DNA of 64,000 nt from Bacteroidales bacterium (GTDB lineage Bacteria; Bacteroidota; Bacteroidia; Bacteroidales; F082). This document shows, piece after piece, positions 26,370 through 35,468 of the stretch. A program made the translations under genes and the position numbers. The notes under the pieces were generated by a model. The model did not search any database, was not told where the DNA came from, and saw nothing but the letters and a program-made list of their open reading frames with translations. Positions within the stretch are counted from its first letter, which is position 1. Each line of letters starts with the position of its first letter. Location: positions 1-64,000 of the forward strand of contig JAGBQJ010000002.1 in NCBI GenBank assembly GCA_017632935.1. The letters are read 5' to 3'.

Positions 26370-27272
26370 ATGGGACGCTTCCACTTCCTCAAGGAAAAGA
26401 AATTTTATCTCAACCTGCTCATCATAGTGTTGCTATTCGTTGGATTGCTATGGCTAACCATCAAGCTATTAAATAGTTACACTCGTCACGATGAGGTCTT
26501 TACCATGCCTGATTTTATCGGGCAAGACTATCAGCAGGTGAAGCGTGAGCACGCAAAAGAATTCAATTTCATCCTCATCGACAGCGTTTACCCCAAAGGA
26601 CAGGAGCCTGGCAGCATCTACCAGCAAGACCCATTACCCGGCTCAAAGATAAAGAAGGGAAGGAATGTTTACGCCATCATCGTTGCCGTGACCCCCGAGA
26701 AAACCACCATGCCCAACCTGAAAGGCATCTCCTTACGCGAAGCCATCGGCCGTCTCGAATCGAGTGGCTTGGATGTCGACCATCTGGACTATGTGAACTA
26801 TACCTATAAAAACAATGTCATCGAGCAGTATTACGAAGGTGCACCCATCGCCACAGGCACCGAATTGGTGAAAGGAAGTAAAATCACACTCCGCGTAGGC
26901 CTTGGCGACGACAGGAGCAACGTGAAAGTGCCCAACCTCATCGGAAAATCGGCTGAAGAAACGAAGCACCTGCTCAACTTGGCGGGACTCAACCTCGGCG
27001 TCGAGCATAGAGAAGACCAAGACAGCATTCAATACCAATGCGTCAAGAAGATGAGTCCCGGACCCAGTTCCTATGCTGTCAGGCCAGGCTCTTATGTCGA
27101 CGTTTGGTACCATTCGAGCCGCACTTTGGACTTCAAGAAAGAAATGAAAGACCTGCTGCATGAAGACTCACTGGCCAATGTGCCGCAACCTGAGATCAAG
27201 ATAGACACAATTAAAGAAACCATAGAGACCACCGACTATGAAGAGGAAGACGAATTTGAAGACGAGTTTTAA
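26370..27272 (+). CDS. PASTA-domain membrane protein
   Basis: 300 residues: a short cytoplasmic start, one membrane helix (about 12-33) and three PASTA domains in the periplasm (MPDFIGQDYQQVKREH, MPNLKGISLREAIGRLES, VPNLIGKSAEETKHLLNL), then an acidic tail. PASTA domains often bind peptidoglycan. There is no kinase domain, which is usual for Bacteroidetes. Its last 35 nt overlap the next gene in another frame. Confidence 0.9.
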   Translation: MGRFHFLKEKKFYLNLLIIVLLFVGLLWLTIKLLNSYTRHDEVFTMPDFIGQDYQQVKREHAKEFNFILIDSVYPKGQEPGSIYQQDPLPGSKIKKGRNVYAIIVAVTPEKTTMPNLKGISLREAIGRLESSGLDVDHLDYVNYTYKNNVIEQYYEGAPIATGTELVKGSKITLRVGLGDDRSNVKVPNLIGKSAEETKHLLNLAGLNLGVEHREDQDSIQYQCVKKMSPGPSSYAVRPGSYVDVWYHSSRTLDFKKEMKDLLHEDSLANVPQPEIKIDTIKETIETTDYEEEDEFEDEF

Positions 27273-29367
27273 AACGCTTATCCTGATGATGGCCTTTGGC
27301 CTCATCGCAGGCCCCGCCTTCTCCCAAGAGATATTGACCCCATTTGGCACCACGCAAGAGTCACCAGTCAGGAAAGGGGTAGCCGAAGCACGTTTTCTGC
27401 CTTTTTTCGATGACTTCAGCCATTCCAACATCTATCCTGACTCGACCAAGTGGACCGATAACAACGTGTTGGTGAACGATGGCTTCCCGCTTTGTCCGCC
27501 CAACCGCAATGGCGCCACCTTCGACGTGCTCGATGCCAACGGCAAAGTGTACAGTTATGCCATCAGCAATGCTTTTGTGGCCGAACACCTCACCTCGGTG
27601 CGCATCCGCTTAGACTCCATCATGGAGCCCGAGCCGCGTGCCCTCACCCCTGCCGATTCGGTCTACCTGAGTTTCTATTATCAGCCTCAAGGCAACGGCA
27701 ACACACCCGAGGCACAAGACTCACTCGTGCTGCAATTCGGCACCACCACCGAGCGACAAGAGTTTCTTTTCCTTGACTATCAAAACTATAGCATAGCCGA
27801 CATCTTTGCCGAGATGCAGGTCGACACACTCTTCCCAGGCGATACCGTCTGGGCTTCGGTAGGCTGTCAGCCCGGCCTCTATACCCTCGTCACCGATACG
27901 CTGACACCTGATATGGAAGGCGACATCGCTGTGCCCTGTGACTCGGTGTTCACCACCGTGGCCGACACCACTTGGTACCATATCTGGAGCGTCCCCGGAC
28001 AGCCCTTGGATTCCTTTATGATGCAGAACGACGGTCGTTTCTTCAAGCAGGTGATGATCCCCATTACTGACCTGAAGTTTTTCCGCGATGATTTCTATTT
28101 CCGCTTCTACAACTACGCCAGCATCGTCAACAGTTCGCTGCCCAGCAACCGCAGCAACGAGGACAACTGGAGCATCGACGTCGTCTACCTCAACATCAAC
28201 CGCACGGCAAACGATACCGACTATCCCATGCTGAGTTTTGCGGGGCAAAAACCCTCGTTCTTCAAACGTTACCAGTCCATCCCTTACCGCCAATACCGCG
28301 TCAACCCCAATGCCGCCATGCGTGAGAGCCTTGAGGTTGGCATCACTAACCTTGACGGCATAGACCATGAGGCCAATTATTATTACACCGTGCAGCAAGT
28401 CGGTGGCGGACAGCACTATACGCGCACTTTGGATCCTGTGACCATTCGTCCCTACAAGACCCACGGCTATCTAAACTGCCCCGAATTTGGCGAGTCGCCA
28501 GCCTGTCCCTATGTCGGCGAGCTCTTCGCCATGAGCATGTGGTACGACTCGGTTTCCTACCAAATCAGCCATTACCTGTACGACTCCACCGCCAACCCGC
28601 CGTTGCTCGATTCGATGGTGTATCGCATTGGCATGTACAACTACTACGCCTACGACGACGGCATTCCCGAGCTGGGCTATGGCTTGAGCAACGCGGGAGG
28701 CAAGTTTGCCGTCAAGTTTGACATCAACGACTACGACACCATCCAAGGCGTGCAGCTACTCTTCAACCACACCCTCAACGATGCCAACAACAAGTATTTC
28801 GACATCGTGGTCTGGAAAGACGAGAACGGCAAGCCTGGCGACGAGCTGTACCGCCTAGAAGGTCAACGCCCGCAATGGCAAGACCAGATTTACCGTTTCA
28901 GCTACTACAGATTCAACAAGACCATAGCCCTCGCCGGCACCTTCTACATCGGCATTGAGCAAAGCAACGACGCCTTGATCAACATCGGATTCGACACTTC
29001 CATCGACAACAGTCAATACAACTATTACAATTACAACGGCTCTTGGCAACCCAGCAACATGCCTGGCTCCCTGATGATCCGTCCTGTGGTCGGCGCATCG
29101 TATTATATAGGTATTGAAGAGAACGGCCCTTCGACAGGCTCAGGGACCTTTATGATCTATCCGAACCCCGTCAGCAATGAGCTTCATATCGAAGGCGACA
29201 TCCAAAGTGGCCAAGTCAGCATCTTCGACCTCATGGGAAGGAAAGTGTATGCCGGCGAGTACCAAACCGTTATCCCTGTCGACCACCTTACTGACGGGAT
29301 CTATCTTCTCAGTGTCACCACCGAAAAAGGCCAAGTCATCAACCAGAAATTCATCATCCGCAAATGA
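27238..29367 (+). CDS. Large secreted protein with type IX sorting domain
   Basis: 709 residues with a signal peptide (MKRKTNLKTSFKTLILMMAFG...FSQ). The long beta-rich body shows no catalytic motif that I recognise. It ends in a T9SS type A domain (FMIYPNPVSNELHIEGDIQ ... GIYLLSVTTEKG ... QKFIIRK). The linker just before that domain (NGPSTGSGTF) is encoded by an exact copy of a 27-bp repeat found between genes at 37103. The gene lies between PASTA and rluD with overlaps on both sides (35 nt and ATGA). A cell-surface role is inference. Confidence 0.85.
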   Translation: MKRKTNLKTSFKTLILMMAFGLIAGPAFSQEILTPFGTTQESPVRKGVAEARFLPFFDDFSHSNIYPDSTKWTDNNVLVNDGFPLCPPNRNGATFDVLDANGKVYSYAISNAFVAEHLTSVRIRLDSIMEPEPRALTPADSVYLSFYYQPQGNGNTPEAQDSLVLQFGTTTERQEFLFLDYQNYSIADIFAEMQVDTLFPGDTVWASVGCQPGLYTLVTDTLTPDMEGDIAVPCDSVFTTVADTTWYHIWSVPGQPLDSFMMQNDGRFFKQVMIPITDLKFFRDDFYFRFYNYASIVNSSLPSNRSNEDNWSIDVVYLNINRTANDTDYPMLSFAGQKPSFFKRYQSIPYRQYRVNPNAAMRESLEVGITNLDGIDHEANYYYTVQQVGGGQHYTRTLDPVTIRPYKTHGYLNCPEFGESPACPYVGELFAMSMWYDSVSYQISHYLYDSTANPPLLDSMVYRIGMYNYYAYDDGIPELGYGLSNAGGKFAVKFDINDYDTIQGVQLLFNHTLNDANNKYFDIVVWKDENGKPGDELYRLEGQRPQWQDQIYRFSYYRFNKTIALAGTFYIGIEQSNDALINIGFDTSIDNSQYNYYNYNGSWQPSNMPGSLMIRPVVGASYYIGIEENGPSTGSGTFMIYPNPVSNELHIEGDIQSGQVSIFDLMGRKVYAGEYQTVIPVDHLTDGIYLLSVTTEKGQVINQKFIIRK
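29124..29149. repeat. CCTTCGACAGGCTCAG repeat inside a T9SS gene
   Basis: It is identical over 27 bp to 37103-37129 and related to the terminator loop at 6628-6644. It is in frame and falls in the linker before the sorting domain. Confidence 0.8.
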
Positions 29368-30485
29368 ACGACGACCTCATCGAAACTTTGAACAACGAAC
29401 CAAATCCGGAAAGCATAGATCCCATGCCATCCCACTCCCCCTGCGGGGATGACATGCTTTCCGAAGTGGATGAAGGCAGTGAACTATACGAGCACATACG
29501 CATGACGGTGGACCCGGGGCAACAACCCGAGCGCATCGACACCTACCTCACCAACCACCTTTCCAACATCTCGCGCAACCGCGTTCAAAACGCGGCAAAG
29601 GCTGGTAATATCTTGGTGAACGACAAGGCCGTCAAGCAGAACTATAAGGTGAAGCCCAACGATGTCATCTCCATCGTGTTCACCTATCCGCCGCGCGAGA
29701 CCGACATCAAACCCGAGCCCATCCCGCTGAACATCGTCTACGAAGACGACGACGTCATCGTCATCAACAAGCAGGCGGGTTTGGTAGTACATCCAGGTCA
29801 CGGCAACTTCGACGGCACTTTGTTACATGGTCTGGCTTATTACTTCGAGCAGACCCATCAGAATATTGAGAACCGTTTCGGCTATCTCGTCCACCGAATC
29901 GACAAGGACACTACAGGCTTGATGATTGTGGCCAAGAACGAGGCGGCACAGGCTGTGCTGGCGCACCAGTTCTTCGTGCACAGCATACACCGTCGTTACT
30001 ATGCCTTGGTTTGGGGCGATTTCACCGAGGACGAAGGCGTCATTGAAGGCAACATCGGGCGTAGCTATAACGACCGTCGCAAGATGACCGTCTATCCCGA
30101 CGGTGACCACGGCAAGGATGCCATCACCCATTGGAAGGTACTGGAACGCTTCGGCTATGTGACTTTGAATGAATACCGTCTGGAGACAGGCCGTACGCAC
30201 CAAATCCGTGTCCACTCACAATACATAGGCCATCCTTTGTTCAACGATGCGATGTATGGCGGTGATGTCATTTTGAAAGGCACCACTTTCTCAAAATACA
30301 AGCAGTTCATCGACAACTGCTTCAAGATTATGCCACGTCATGCCTTACATGCTAAGGAATTGGGCTTCGTGCATCCTACCACAGGTAAGCAGATGATGTT
30401 TACATCGGAGTTGCCCGATGACATGAAGCAGGTACTCGAGAAATGGAGGGTTTATCTGAAGGCAAGGAATCTGATGGAAGAGTAA
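29364..30485 (+). CDS. rluD: RluA/RluD-family 23S rRNA pseudouridine synthase
   Basis: 373 residues. An S4 RNA-binding domain (about 60-120, RIDTYLTNHLSNISRNRVQN) precedes the catalytic domain with HRIDKDTTGLMIVAKN (catalytic Asp), GRTHQIRVHSQYIGHPLFND and PRHALHAKELGF. RluD modifies U1911/1915/1917 in E. coli; exact targets here are not visible. The N-terminal 50 residues exceed the usual length and include a 17-codon segment encoded by a palindromic repeat (29410-29460). It overlaps the upstream stop (ATGA). Confidence 0.9.
   Translation: MNDDLIETLNNEPNPESIDPMPSHSPCGDDMLSEVDEGSELYEHIRMTVDPGQQPERIDTYLTNHLSNISRNRVQNAAKAGNILVNDKAVKQNYKVKPNDVISIVFTYPPRETDIKPEPIPLNIVYEDDDVIVINKQAGLVVHPGHGNFDGTLLHGLAYYFEQTHQNIENRFGYLVHRIDKDTTGLMIVAKNEAAQAVLAHQFFVHSIHRRYYALVWGDFTEDEGVIEGNIGRSYNDRRKMTVYPDGDHGKDAITHWKVLERFGYVTLNEYRLETGRTHQIRVHSQYIGHPLFNDAMYGGDVILKGTTFSKYKQFIDNCFKIMPRHALHAKELGFVHPTTGKQMMFTSELPDDMKQVLEKWRVYLKARNLMEE
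29410..29460. repeat. Palindromic repeat in frame within rluD
   Basis: 51 bp with AAAGCAT/ATGCTTT ends and a GATCCCATGCCATC ... GGGATGACATG core. On the opposite strand 35325-35382 shows the same skeleton (CATAGATCCCA, GCCATC, GGGATGACATG). It encodes SIDPMPSHSPCGDDML in rluD. Confidence 0.7.
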
Positions 30486-30839
30486 TCAAGCCTTTTCCTG
30501 TTTCTCAGCCAAAGCCTTATCCAGATCCAGCAGGAAGCTACGGGTCTTGTCCAAGGTTTCCAGCATGATGATGCGTTCCTCATAGTCGCTGAAGCGTTCC
30601 TTGAGGGCTTGCTTGGCGCCAGCCAGCGTATAGCCTTTCACTTTAAGCAACTGATAAATGACATGCACATAGCGCACGTCTCGCTCGGTGAAGAGACGGT
30701 TGCCCTTCTTGTTCTTGCGCGGACGCAAAACATCAAATTCCTTCTCCCAATAACGGATCATCGAGGTGTTGACGTTGAACATGGCGGCCACTTCGCCGAT
30801 GCTGTAGTAGTATTTGCCGGTGGTATTTGTTTCTTCCAT
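30486..30839 (-). CDS. MerR-family transcriptional regulator
   Basis: 117 residues with a MerR winged helix-turn-helix (YYSIGEVAAMFNVNTSMIRY then WEKEFDVLRPRKN, about 10-50) and a coiled-coil helix. There is no C-terminal ligand domain, so the effector is unknown. It starts 2 nt after the M23 peptidase stop, so it is co-transcribed with it. Its stop abuts the rluD stop on the other strand. Confidence 0.88.
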   Translation of the reverse strand: MEETNTTGKYYYSIGEVAAMFNVNTSMIRYWEKEFDVLRPRKNKKGNRLFTERDVRYVHVIYQLLKVKGYTLAGAKQALKERFSDYEERIIMLETLDKTRSFLLDLDKALAEKQEKA

Positions 30840-30841
30840 AA

Positions 30842-31762
30842 TCAGTCCATTGTTTGTGTTGGTAAAGTTGACAGTCGCAGCGCTTGGCTATATTGGTCGG
30901 GGTTGAGGTCTCCGTAGAGGAAATTGATCGGGTCAACTTGTTTGTCGTTCTTCAGCACCTCGTAATGCAGGTGGACACCTGTGGCCTTGCCCGTGGCACC
31001 GATATAGCCCACCACATCACCACGTTTCACCTTTTGCCCTTTGTGCACAGCAGGTTTGTTGAGATGGGCATAACGGGTCTTGTAACCAAAACCATGGTCG
31101 ACCACCACCATGTTACCATAGCCCCATTCATTGCTTTGCACATCACACACCTCACCATCGCCGGTGGCGTATGCCTCGGCATCCAAAGGAGCCGTAAGGT
31201 CGATGCCGCTGTGGAACTTCTCCACCTTGTAAATCGGATCGGGGCGGTAACCGAAATAAGACGAGATGTATTTGAGGTCAGTTTCCTTCAAAGGGAAAAT
31301 CGCTGGGATATGCGCCAGCATGTCGGACTTATTACGCGCCATCGCGTAGAGTGAGTCGTAGGAGACCGATTGGTTATACAGCTGACTCGCGAGGACATCC
31401 AACTTCCTTGCCGTGTTCACCACCATGCCTGAGTTCATGTAGCCATACAAGTCGGCATAACGGTCGGCATCCGAGAAACCGGAACGGCGCACCTGACTTG
31501 GAATGGGGTCAGCCTCGAACATCACACGGTAGAGGTCGTTGTCGCGCTGTTCCATATCGCTCATCAAGGCCTCAAGATCATCCAAGCGGTCATTTAAGAT
31601 TTCATATTTCAGCTTCATGTACTCCAACTCGCGTGCCTGTGCCTTCTCCTTGGGCGACTTCAAGAAAGTGAAGAGCAACACGGCAAAGAGGAAAGCCCCA
31701 CCCAAAACAGTGAGTGCAATCAACACAACACGCCAGATTTTGTTACTAAAATTAGAAACCAT
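30842..31762 (-). CDS. M23-family metallopeptidase (LytM domain)
   Basis: 306 residues: one membrane helix (about 10-30), a coiled coil (about 35-75) and a C-terminal M23 domain with zinc ligands in HSGIDLTAP and HLHYEVLKN (about 187-270). These proteins cut peptidoglycan cross-bridges or regulate amidases; both metal-binding motifs are intact. A minus-strand TATTTTTG box (31767-31774) ends only 4 nt before the ATG, so the mRNA may be leaderless. Confidence 0.9.
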   Translation of the reverse strand: MVSNFSNKIWRVVLIALTVLGGAFLFAVLLFTFLKSPKEKAQARELEYMKLKYEILNDRLDDLEALMSDMEQRDNDLYRVMFEADPIPSQVRRSGFSDADRYADLYGYMNSGMVVNTARKLDVLASQLYNQSVSYDSLYAMARNKSDMLAHIPAIFPLKETDLKYISSYFGYRPDPIYKVEKFHSGIDLTAPLDAEAYATGDGEVCDVQSNEWGYGNMVVVDHGFGYKTRYAHLNKPAVHKGQKVKRGDVVGYIGATGKATGVHLHYEVLKNDKQVDPINFLYGDLNPDQYSQALRLSTLPTQTMD

Positions 31763-31766
31763 GGTG

Positions 31767-31794
31767 CAAAAATAGAAATTTTAGCGTAATTTTG
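31767..31794. promoter_or_regulatory. Divergent promoters of the M23 gene and alaS
   Basis: TATTTTTG on the minus strand (31767-31774) serves the M23 peptidase; TAATTTTG on the plus strand (31787-31794) serves alaS with a leader of about 45 nt. The M23 box is so close to the ATG that no leader is left. Confidence 0.6.
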
Positions 31795-31844
31795 CATGTT
31801 TTTTTGAATCATTTTTTGAAGTAAAATCTCATAACTCACTATAA

Positions 31845-34454
31845 ATGAACGCTTACGAAATCAGAAATAGCTTCTTGGACTTCTTCCGTTCGAAGGAGCA
31901 CACCATCGTGCCGTCGGCACCCATCGTCGTCAAGAACGACCCCACCCTGATGTTCACCAACGCGGGCATGAACCAGTTCAAGGACATCTTTTTGGGTAAC
32001 CAGCCTTCGAAATGGAAACGTGCCGCCGACACGCAGAAATGTCTGCGTGTATCAGGTAAACACAACGACCTGGAGGAAGTGGGCCACGACACCTACCACC
32101 ACACCATGTTCGAAATGCTCGGCAACTGGTCGTTTGGCGATTACTTCAAGAAGGAAGCCATCGCCTATGCTTGGGAATACCTCACCGAAGTGGTGCACAT
32201 CGACAAGGACAGACTTTACGTCACCGTTTTTGGCGGCGATGAAAAAGATGGCCAGCCTGCCGACATGGAAGCCTATGGCTATTGGAAAGAGCACGTCAGC
32301 GAAGACCGTATCATCTACGGCAACAAGAAGGACAACTTCTGGGAGATGGGCGAAACGGGCCCCTGCGGTCCCTGCTCCGAGATCCACATCGACCTGCGCG
32401 ACGACGCTGCCCGCAAGCAGATTGCTGGCCGCGACCTTGTCAACATGGACGACCCGCAGGTGATTGAAATCTGGAACCTTGTGTTCATGCAATATAACCG
32501 CATGGCCGACGGCCATCTGGTGGAACTCCCCGCCAAGCACGTCGACACAGGCATGGGCTTCGAGCGCCTCGTCCGCGTACTGCAAGGCAAGACTTCAAAC
32601 TACGACACCGATGTGTTCCAGCCCATCATCCAAGCCATCGCCAAGATGTCGGGCATTGAATACGGCAAGGCCGAGAAGACCGATGTCGCCATGCGCGTCA
32701 TCGCCGACCACCTGCGTGCCGTGAGCTTCGCCATCGCCGACGGACAATTGCCGTCGAATAATGGCGCCGGCTACGTCATTCGCCGCGTGTTGCGTCGTGC
32801 CGTGCGTTATGGCTTCACTTTCTTGGGCTTCGATGAGCCTTTTGTCTGCAACCTGTTGCCCATCCTCGTGCAGCAGATGGAGCACAACTTCCCAGAAATC
32901 AAGACACAACAGGAGTTGGTCGGCAAGGTCATTCGTGAGGAGGAAGCCGCTTTCCTTCGCACTCTGGCCCAAGGCATCAAGCGCTTTGAAGGTTATGTAG
33001 AGCAGCATCCCGGCCAGGACATCGACGGCAACTTCGCCTTCGAGCTGTTCGACACCTTCGGCTTCCCCATCGACCTCACCCAGCTGATGGCCGCCGAGAA
33101 GGGCATCAACGTCGACATGGAAGGCTTCAAGGCCAACCTCGAGGAGCAGAAGAACCGCTCACGCAAAGCCGCCGAAAAAGCCAATGGCGACTGGGTGGTG
33201 GTGAACGAGAGCGAGCAGCCCACCGAGTTTGTCGGCTATACCGACATGAGCTGCGAAAGCCACATCTTGCGTTTCCGCGAGGTGGTGGCCAAGAAAAAGA
33301 CCCACTTCGAGATTGTCCTCGACAAGACCCCGTTCTATGCCGAGATGGGCGGTGAGGTGGGCGACACCGGCACCCTGACCTCCGAAAACGAGACCATCAA
33401 AATCGTGAATACCGTCAAGGAAAACAACCTGGTCATCCATATCACCGAGCAGCTGCCGCAAAACCCCGAGGTGGCTTTCACTGCCGCCATCGACGTGGAA
33501 CGTCGTCAGCGCATCGCCAACAACCACAGCGCCACTCACCTCATGCACGCCGCTTTGAGGCAGGTGCTGGGTAGCCATGTGGAGCAAAAGGGCTCGTTGG
33601 TCGACGACCAGCGTCTGCGCTTCGACTTCAGCCACTTCGCCAAGATGACCCCTGAGGAGATTCGTCAAGTGGAGAAGATTGTCAACCAGAAGATTCGTGA
33701 GAACATTCCGAACGTGACCTACGCTGAGATTCCTATTGACGAAGCCAAGGCCATGGGCGCCACGGCTTTGTTCGGAGAGAAATACGGTGACAAGGTGCGC
33801 GTGGTGGTCTTCGACAAGGACTACTCCATGGAGCTTTGTGGCGGCTGCCACACCAGCGCCACGGGTAATATCGGTTGCTTCAAGATCGTCACGGAAGGCG
33901 CCATTGCAGCGGGCATCCGCCGCATCGAAGCCATCACGGGCGAGGCTGTGGAACAATATCTTGACGAGCAGCTCGACTTGATTGGTCGCCTGCGCGAGTG
34001 CGTCAAGTCGCCCGACTTGGTGAAGGCCGTGACTTCGCTCAACGAGCAGAACTCCGCCTTGAAGAAAGAGGTGGAACACTTGATGCAAGAGAAGGCACAA
34101 GCCATGGCCGAGCGTTTGCACGAGAAAGCCACCGAGCACGAGGGCTACAAACTCATCATGGAGACCCTACCCTGCGGTGGCGACCAGCTGCGCAACATCG
34201 CCCTGATGCTCAAGCAGATGAACGAGAGCACCATTGCCATCCTCGGCTCCGTATCGGATGGCAAGCCTTCGCTCTGTCTGTTGCTGCCCGAAGCCTATGC
34301 CGACGCCAAGGGATTGGATGCCACCAAGCTCATCCGTGAAGTGGCCAAGGAGATCCAAGGTGGTGGCGGTGGACAGAAGACGCTTTGTGTGGCTGGTGGG
34401 CGTAATGCTGATGGACTGCCGAAGGCGATGCAGATGCTGAGAGAAAAGATTTAA
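31845..34454 (+). CDS. alaS: Alanyl-tRNA synthetase
   Basis: 869 residues. The class II catalytic core (MFTNAGMNQFKDIFLG, GRDLVNMDDPQVIEIWN, THLRAVSFAIADG-like segment) is followed by the editing domain with NNHSATHLMHAAL and ELCGGCHTSATG (zinc-binding HxxxH and CxxxH) and a C-terminal domain with GGGGGQKTLCVAGG. It charges tRNA-Ala and clears Ser/Gly. Length is normal. Confidence 0.98.
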   Translation: MNAYEIRNSFLDFFRSKEHTIVPSAPIVVKNDPTLMFTNAGMNQFKDIFLGNQPSKWKRAADTQKCLRVSGKHNDLEEVGHDTYHHTMFEMLGNWSFGDYFKKEAIAYAWEYLTEVVHIDKDRLYVTVFGGDEKDGQPADMEAYGYWKEHVSEDRIIYGNKKDNFWEMGETGPCGPCSEIHIDLRDDAARKQIAGRDLVNMDDPQVIEIWNLVFMQYNRMADGHLVELPAKHVDTGMGFERLVRVLQGKTSNYDTDVFQPIIQAIAKMSGIEYGKAEKTDVAMRVIADHLRAVSFAIADGQLPSNNGAGYVIRRVLRRAVRYGFTFLGFDEPFVCNLLPILVQQMEHNFPEIKTQQELVGKVIREEEAAFLRTLAQGIKRFEGYVEQHPGQDIDGNFAFELFDTFGFPIDLTQLMAAEKGINVDMEGFKANLEEQKNRSRKAAEKANGDWVVVNESEQPTEFVGYTDMSCESHILRFREVVAKKKTHFEIVLDKTPFYAEMGGEVGDTGTLTSENETIKIVNTVKENNLVIHITEQLPQNPEVAFTAAIDVERRQRIANNHSATHLMHAALRQVLGSHVEQKGSLVDDQRLRFDFSHFAKMTPEEIRQVEKIVNQKIRENIPNVTYAEIPIDEAKAMGATALFGEKYGDKVRVVVFDKDYSMELCGGCHTSATGNIGCFKIVTEGAIAAGIRRIEAITGEAVEQYLDEQLDLIGRLRECVKSPDLVKAVTSLNEQNSALKKEVEHLMQEKAQAMAERLHEKATEHEGYKLIMETLPCGGDQLRNIALMLKQMNESTIAILGSVSDGKPSLCLLLPEAYADAKGLDATKLIREVAKEIQGGGGGQKTLCVAGGRNADGLPKAMQMLREKI

Positions 34455-34480
34455 AAACACATTACTATAAAATAAAAACT

Positions 34481-35239
34481 ATGACAAAGAAACTCATTTT
34501 GGCAGCCTTCGTCGCTGCGATGGCACTCACCTCGTGCCACAAAGACCCCACTCCTACTCCTGACCCCGAACCGCAGACCGTGACGCGATTAGCCAGGGAG
34601 AAAATCACAACAACGAGCGGGACGCTCACAATGAACTCTTCGGTGGACTACACCTGGGAAAATGGTAACCTGATGCGTGTTTGCGACACGGTATCCATGC
34701 CCATTGCGACCGTCACAACCCAAGAAAGGATGGTTTACGAAGATGGCAACATCGTGAAAGTCGAAGAGGAAAGCGGCAAATGGTCGCATCACTTCACCTA
34801 CGAAAACGGACTGATCGTGAGCTTCCTCAACATTCACCAAGGCGACTCGGCTGTCTGGGGTACGGTTTCCTACAACGCCGATGGCCTTGTGGAGGGGATC
34901 CTGAGTCACGCCGGTTCAAAGACGACCAAGTGGAGCCTGACTTGGGAGGACGGCGATGCCACTGAGGTGGTGCAAGAAATACTGGAGCCTGAAGATATGG
35001 CCAGCACCCAGATTTTCATCTATGAGTACGACGACAAGCCTTGTGTTTATACCGGCTTCCCCATGGCCTATTCCATCTTTGACGGCGATGGTATCCGCGT
35101 AGCCACACGCCAATCGAAGCACAACCTCATCAAAGGAGGTTACAACTACTACTACAACACCGACAACGGCTTGTTGATCTCCACCGCTGCGGAGAACGAC
35201 TCCACGTCCTACCATTACATCGAGCAGACGGTGGAATAA
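34481..35239 (+). CDS. Hypothetical lipoprotein
   Basis: 252 residues with a lipoprotein signal (LAAFVAAMALTSC, Cys about 19), a Pro/Thr-rich linker (PTPTPDPEPQT) and repeated short beta motifs (YTWENGNLMRV, MVYEDGNIVKVE, FTYENGLIVSF, LTWEDGDATEV) that resemble Rhs/YD-type strands. No family assigned beyond that. It starts 26 nt after alaS and is followed by a strong terminator. Confidence 0.7.
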   Translation: MTKKLILAAFVAAMALTSCHKDPTPTPDPEPQTVTRLAREKITTTSGTLTMNSSVDYTWENGNLMRVCDTVSMPIATVTTQERMVYEDGNIVKVEEESGKWSHHFTYENGLIVSFLNIHQGDSAVWGTVSYNADGLVEGILSHAGSKTTKWSLTWEDGDATEVVQEILEPEDMASTQIFIYEYDDKPCVYTGFPMAYSIFDGDGIRVATRQSKHNLIKGGYNYYYNTDNGLLISTAAENDSTSYHYIEQTVE

Positions 35240-35276
35240 GGATTTGCCGACAGAGCGAATAATAAATTATGACAAT

Positions 35277-35315
35277 AGCCGCCGTGAGGATCCTCGCGGC
35301 GGCTTTCTCTTTTTA
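35277..35315 (+). terminator. Strong terminator after the lipoprotein gene
   Basis: AGCCGCCGTGAGGA pairs with TCCTCGCGGCGGCT, followed by TTCTCTTTTT. Confidence 0.9.
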
Positions 35316-35324
35316 TAGATGCTC

Positions 35325-35382
35325 CAGCAGCCATGTCATCCCAACGCTGGCATGTGCGATGGCTTGGGATCTATGGCTGCGG
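35325..35382. repeat. Palindromic repeat (partner of the rluD insert)
   Basis: GCAGCCAT...ATCCCA pairs with TGGGAT...ATGGCTGC in one long hairpin. It shares its skeleton with the rluD insert at 29410-29460. The rest of the gap to 35468 contains another small palindrome (CCCGA/TCGGG) and CCCCTTCGGGAC; I see no gene. Confidence 0.7.
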
Positions 35383-35468
35383 CATACTGGAATCCATCCA
35401 TCGTAATATGAAAACCCGACATTGCATATCGGGGTGTGGTAGAATCGCCCCTTCGGGACTAAATTAAC

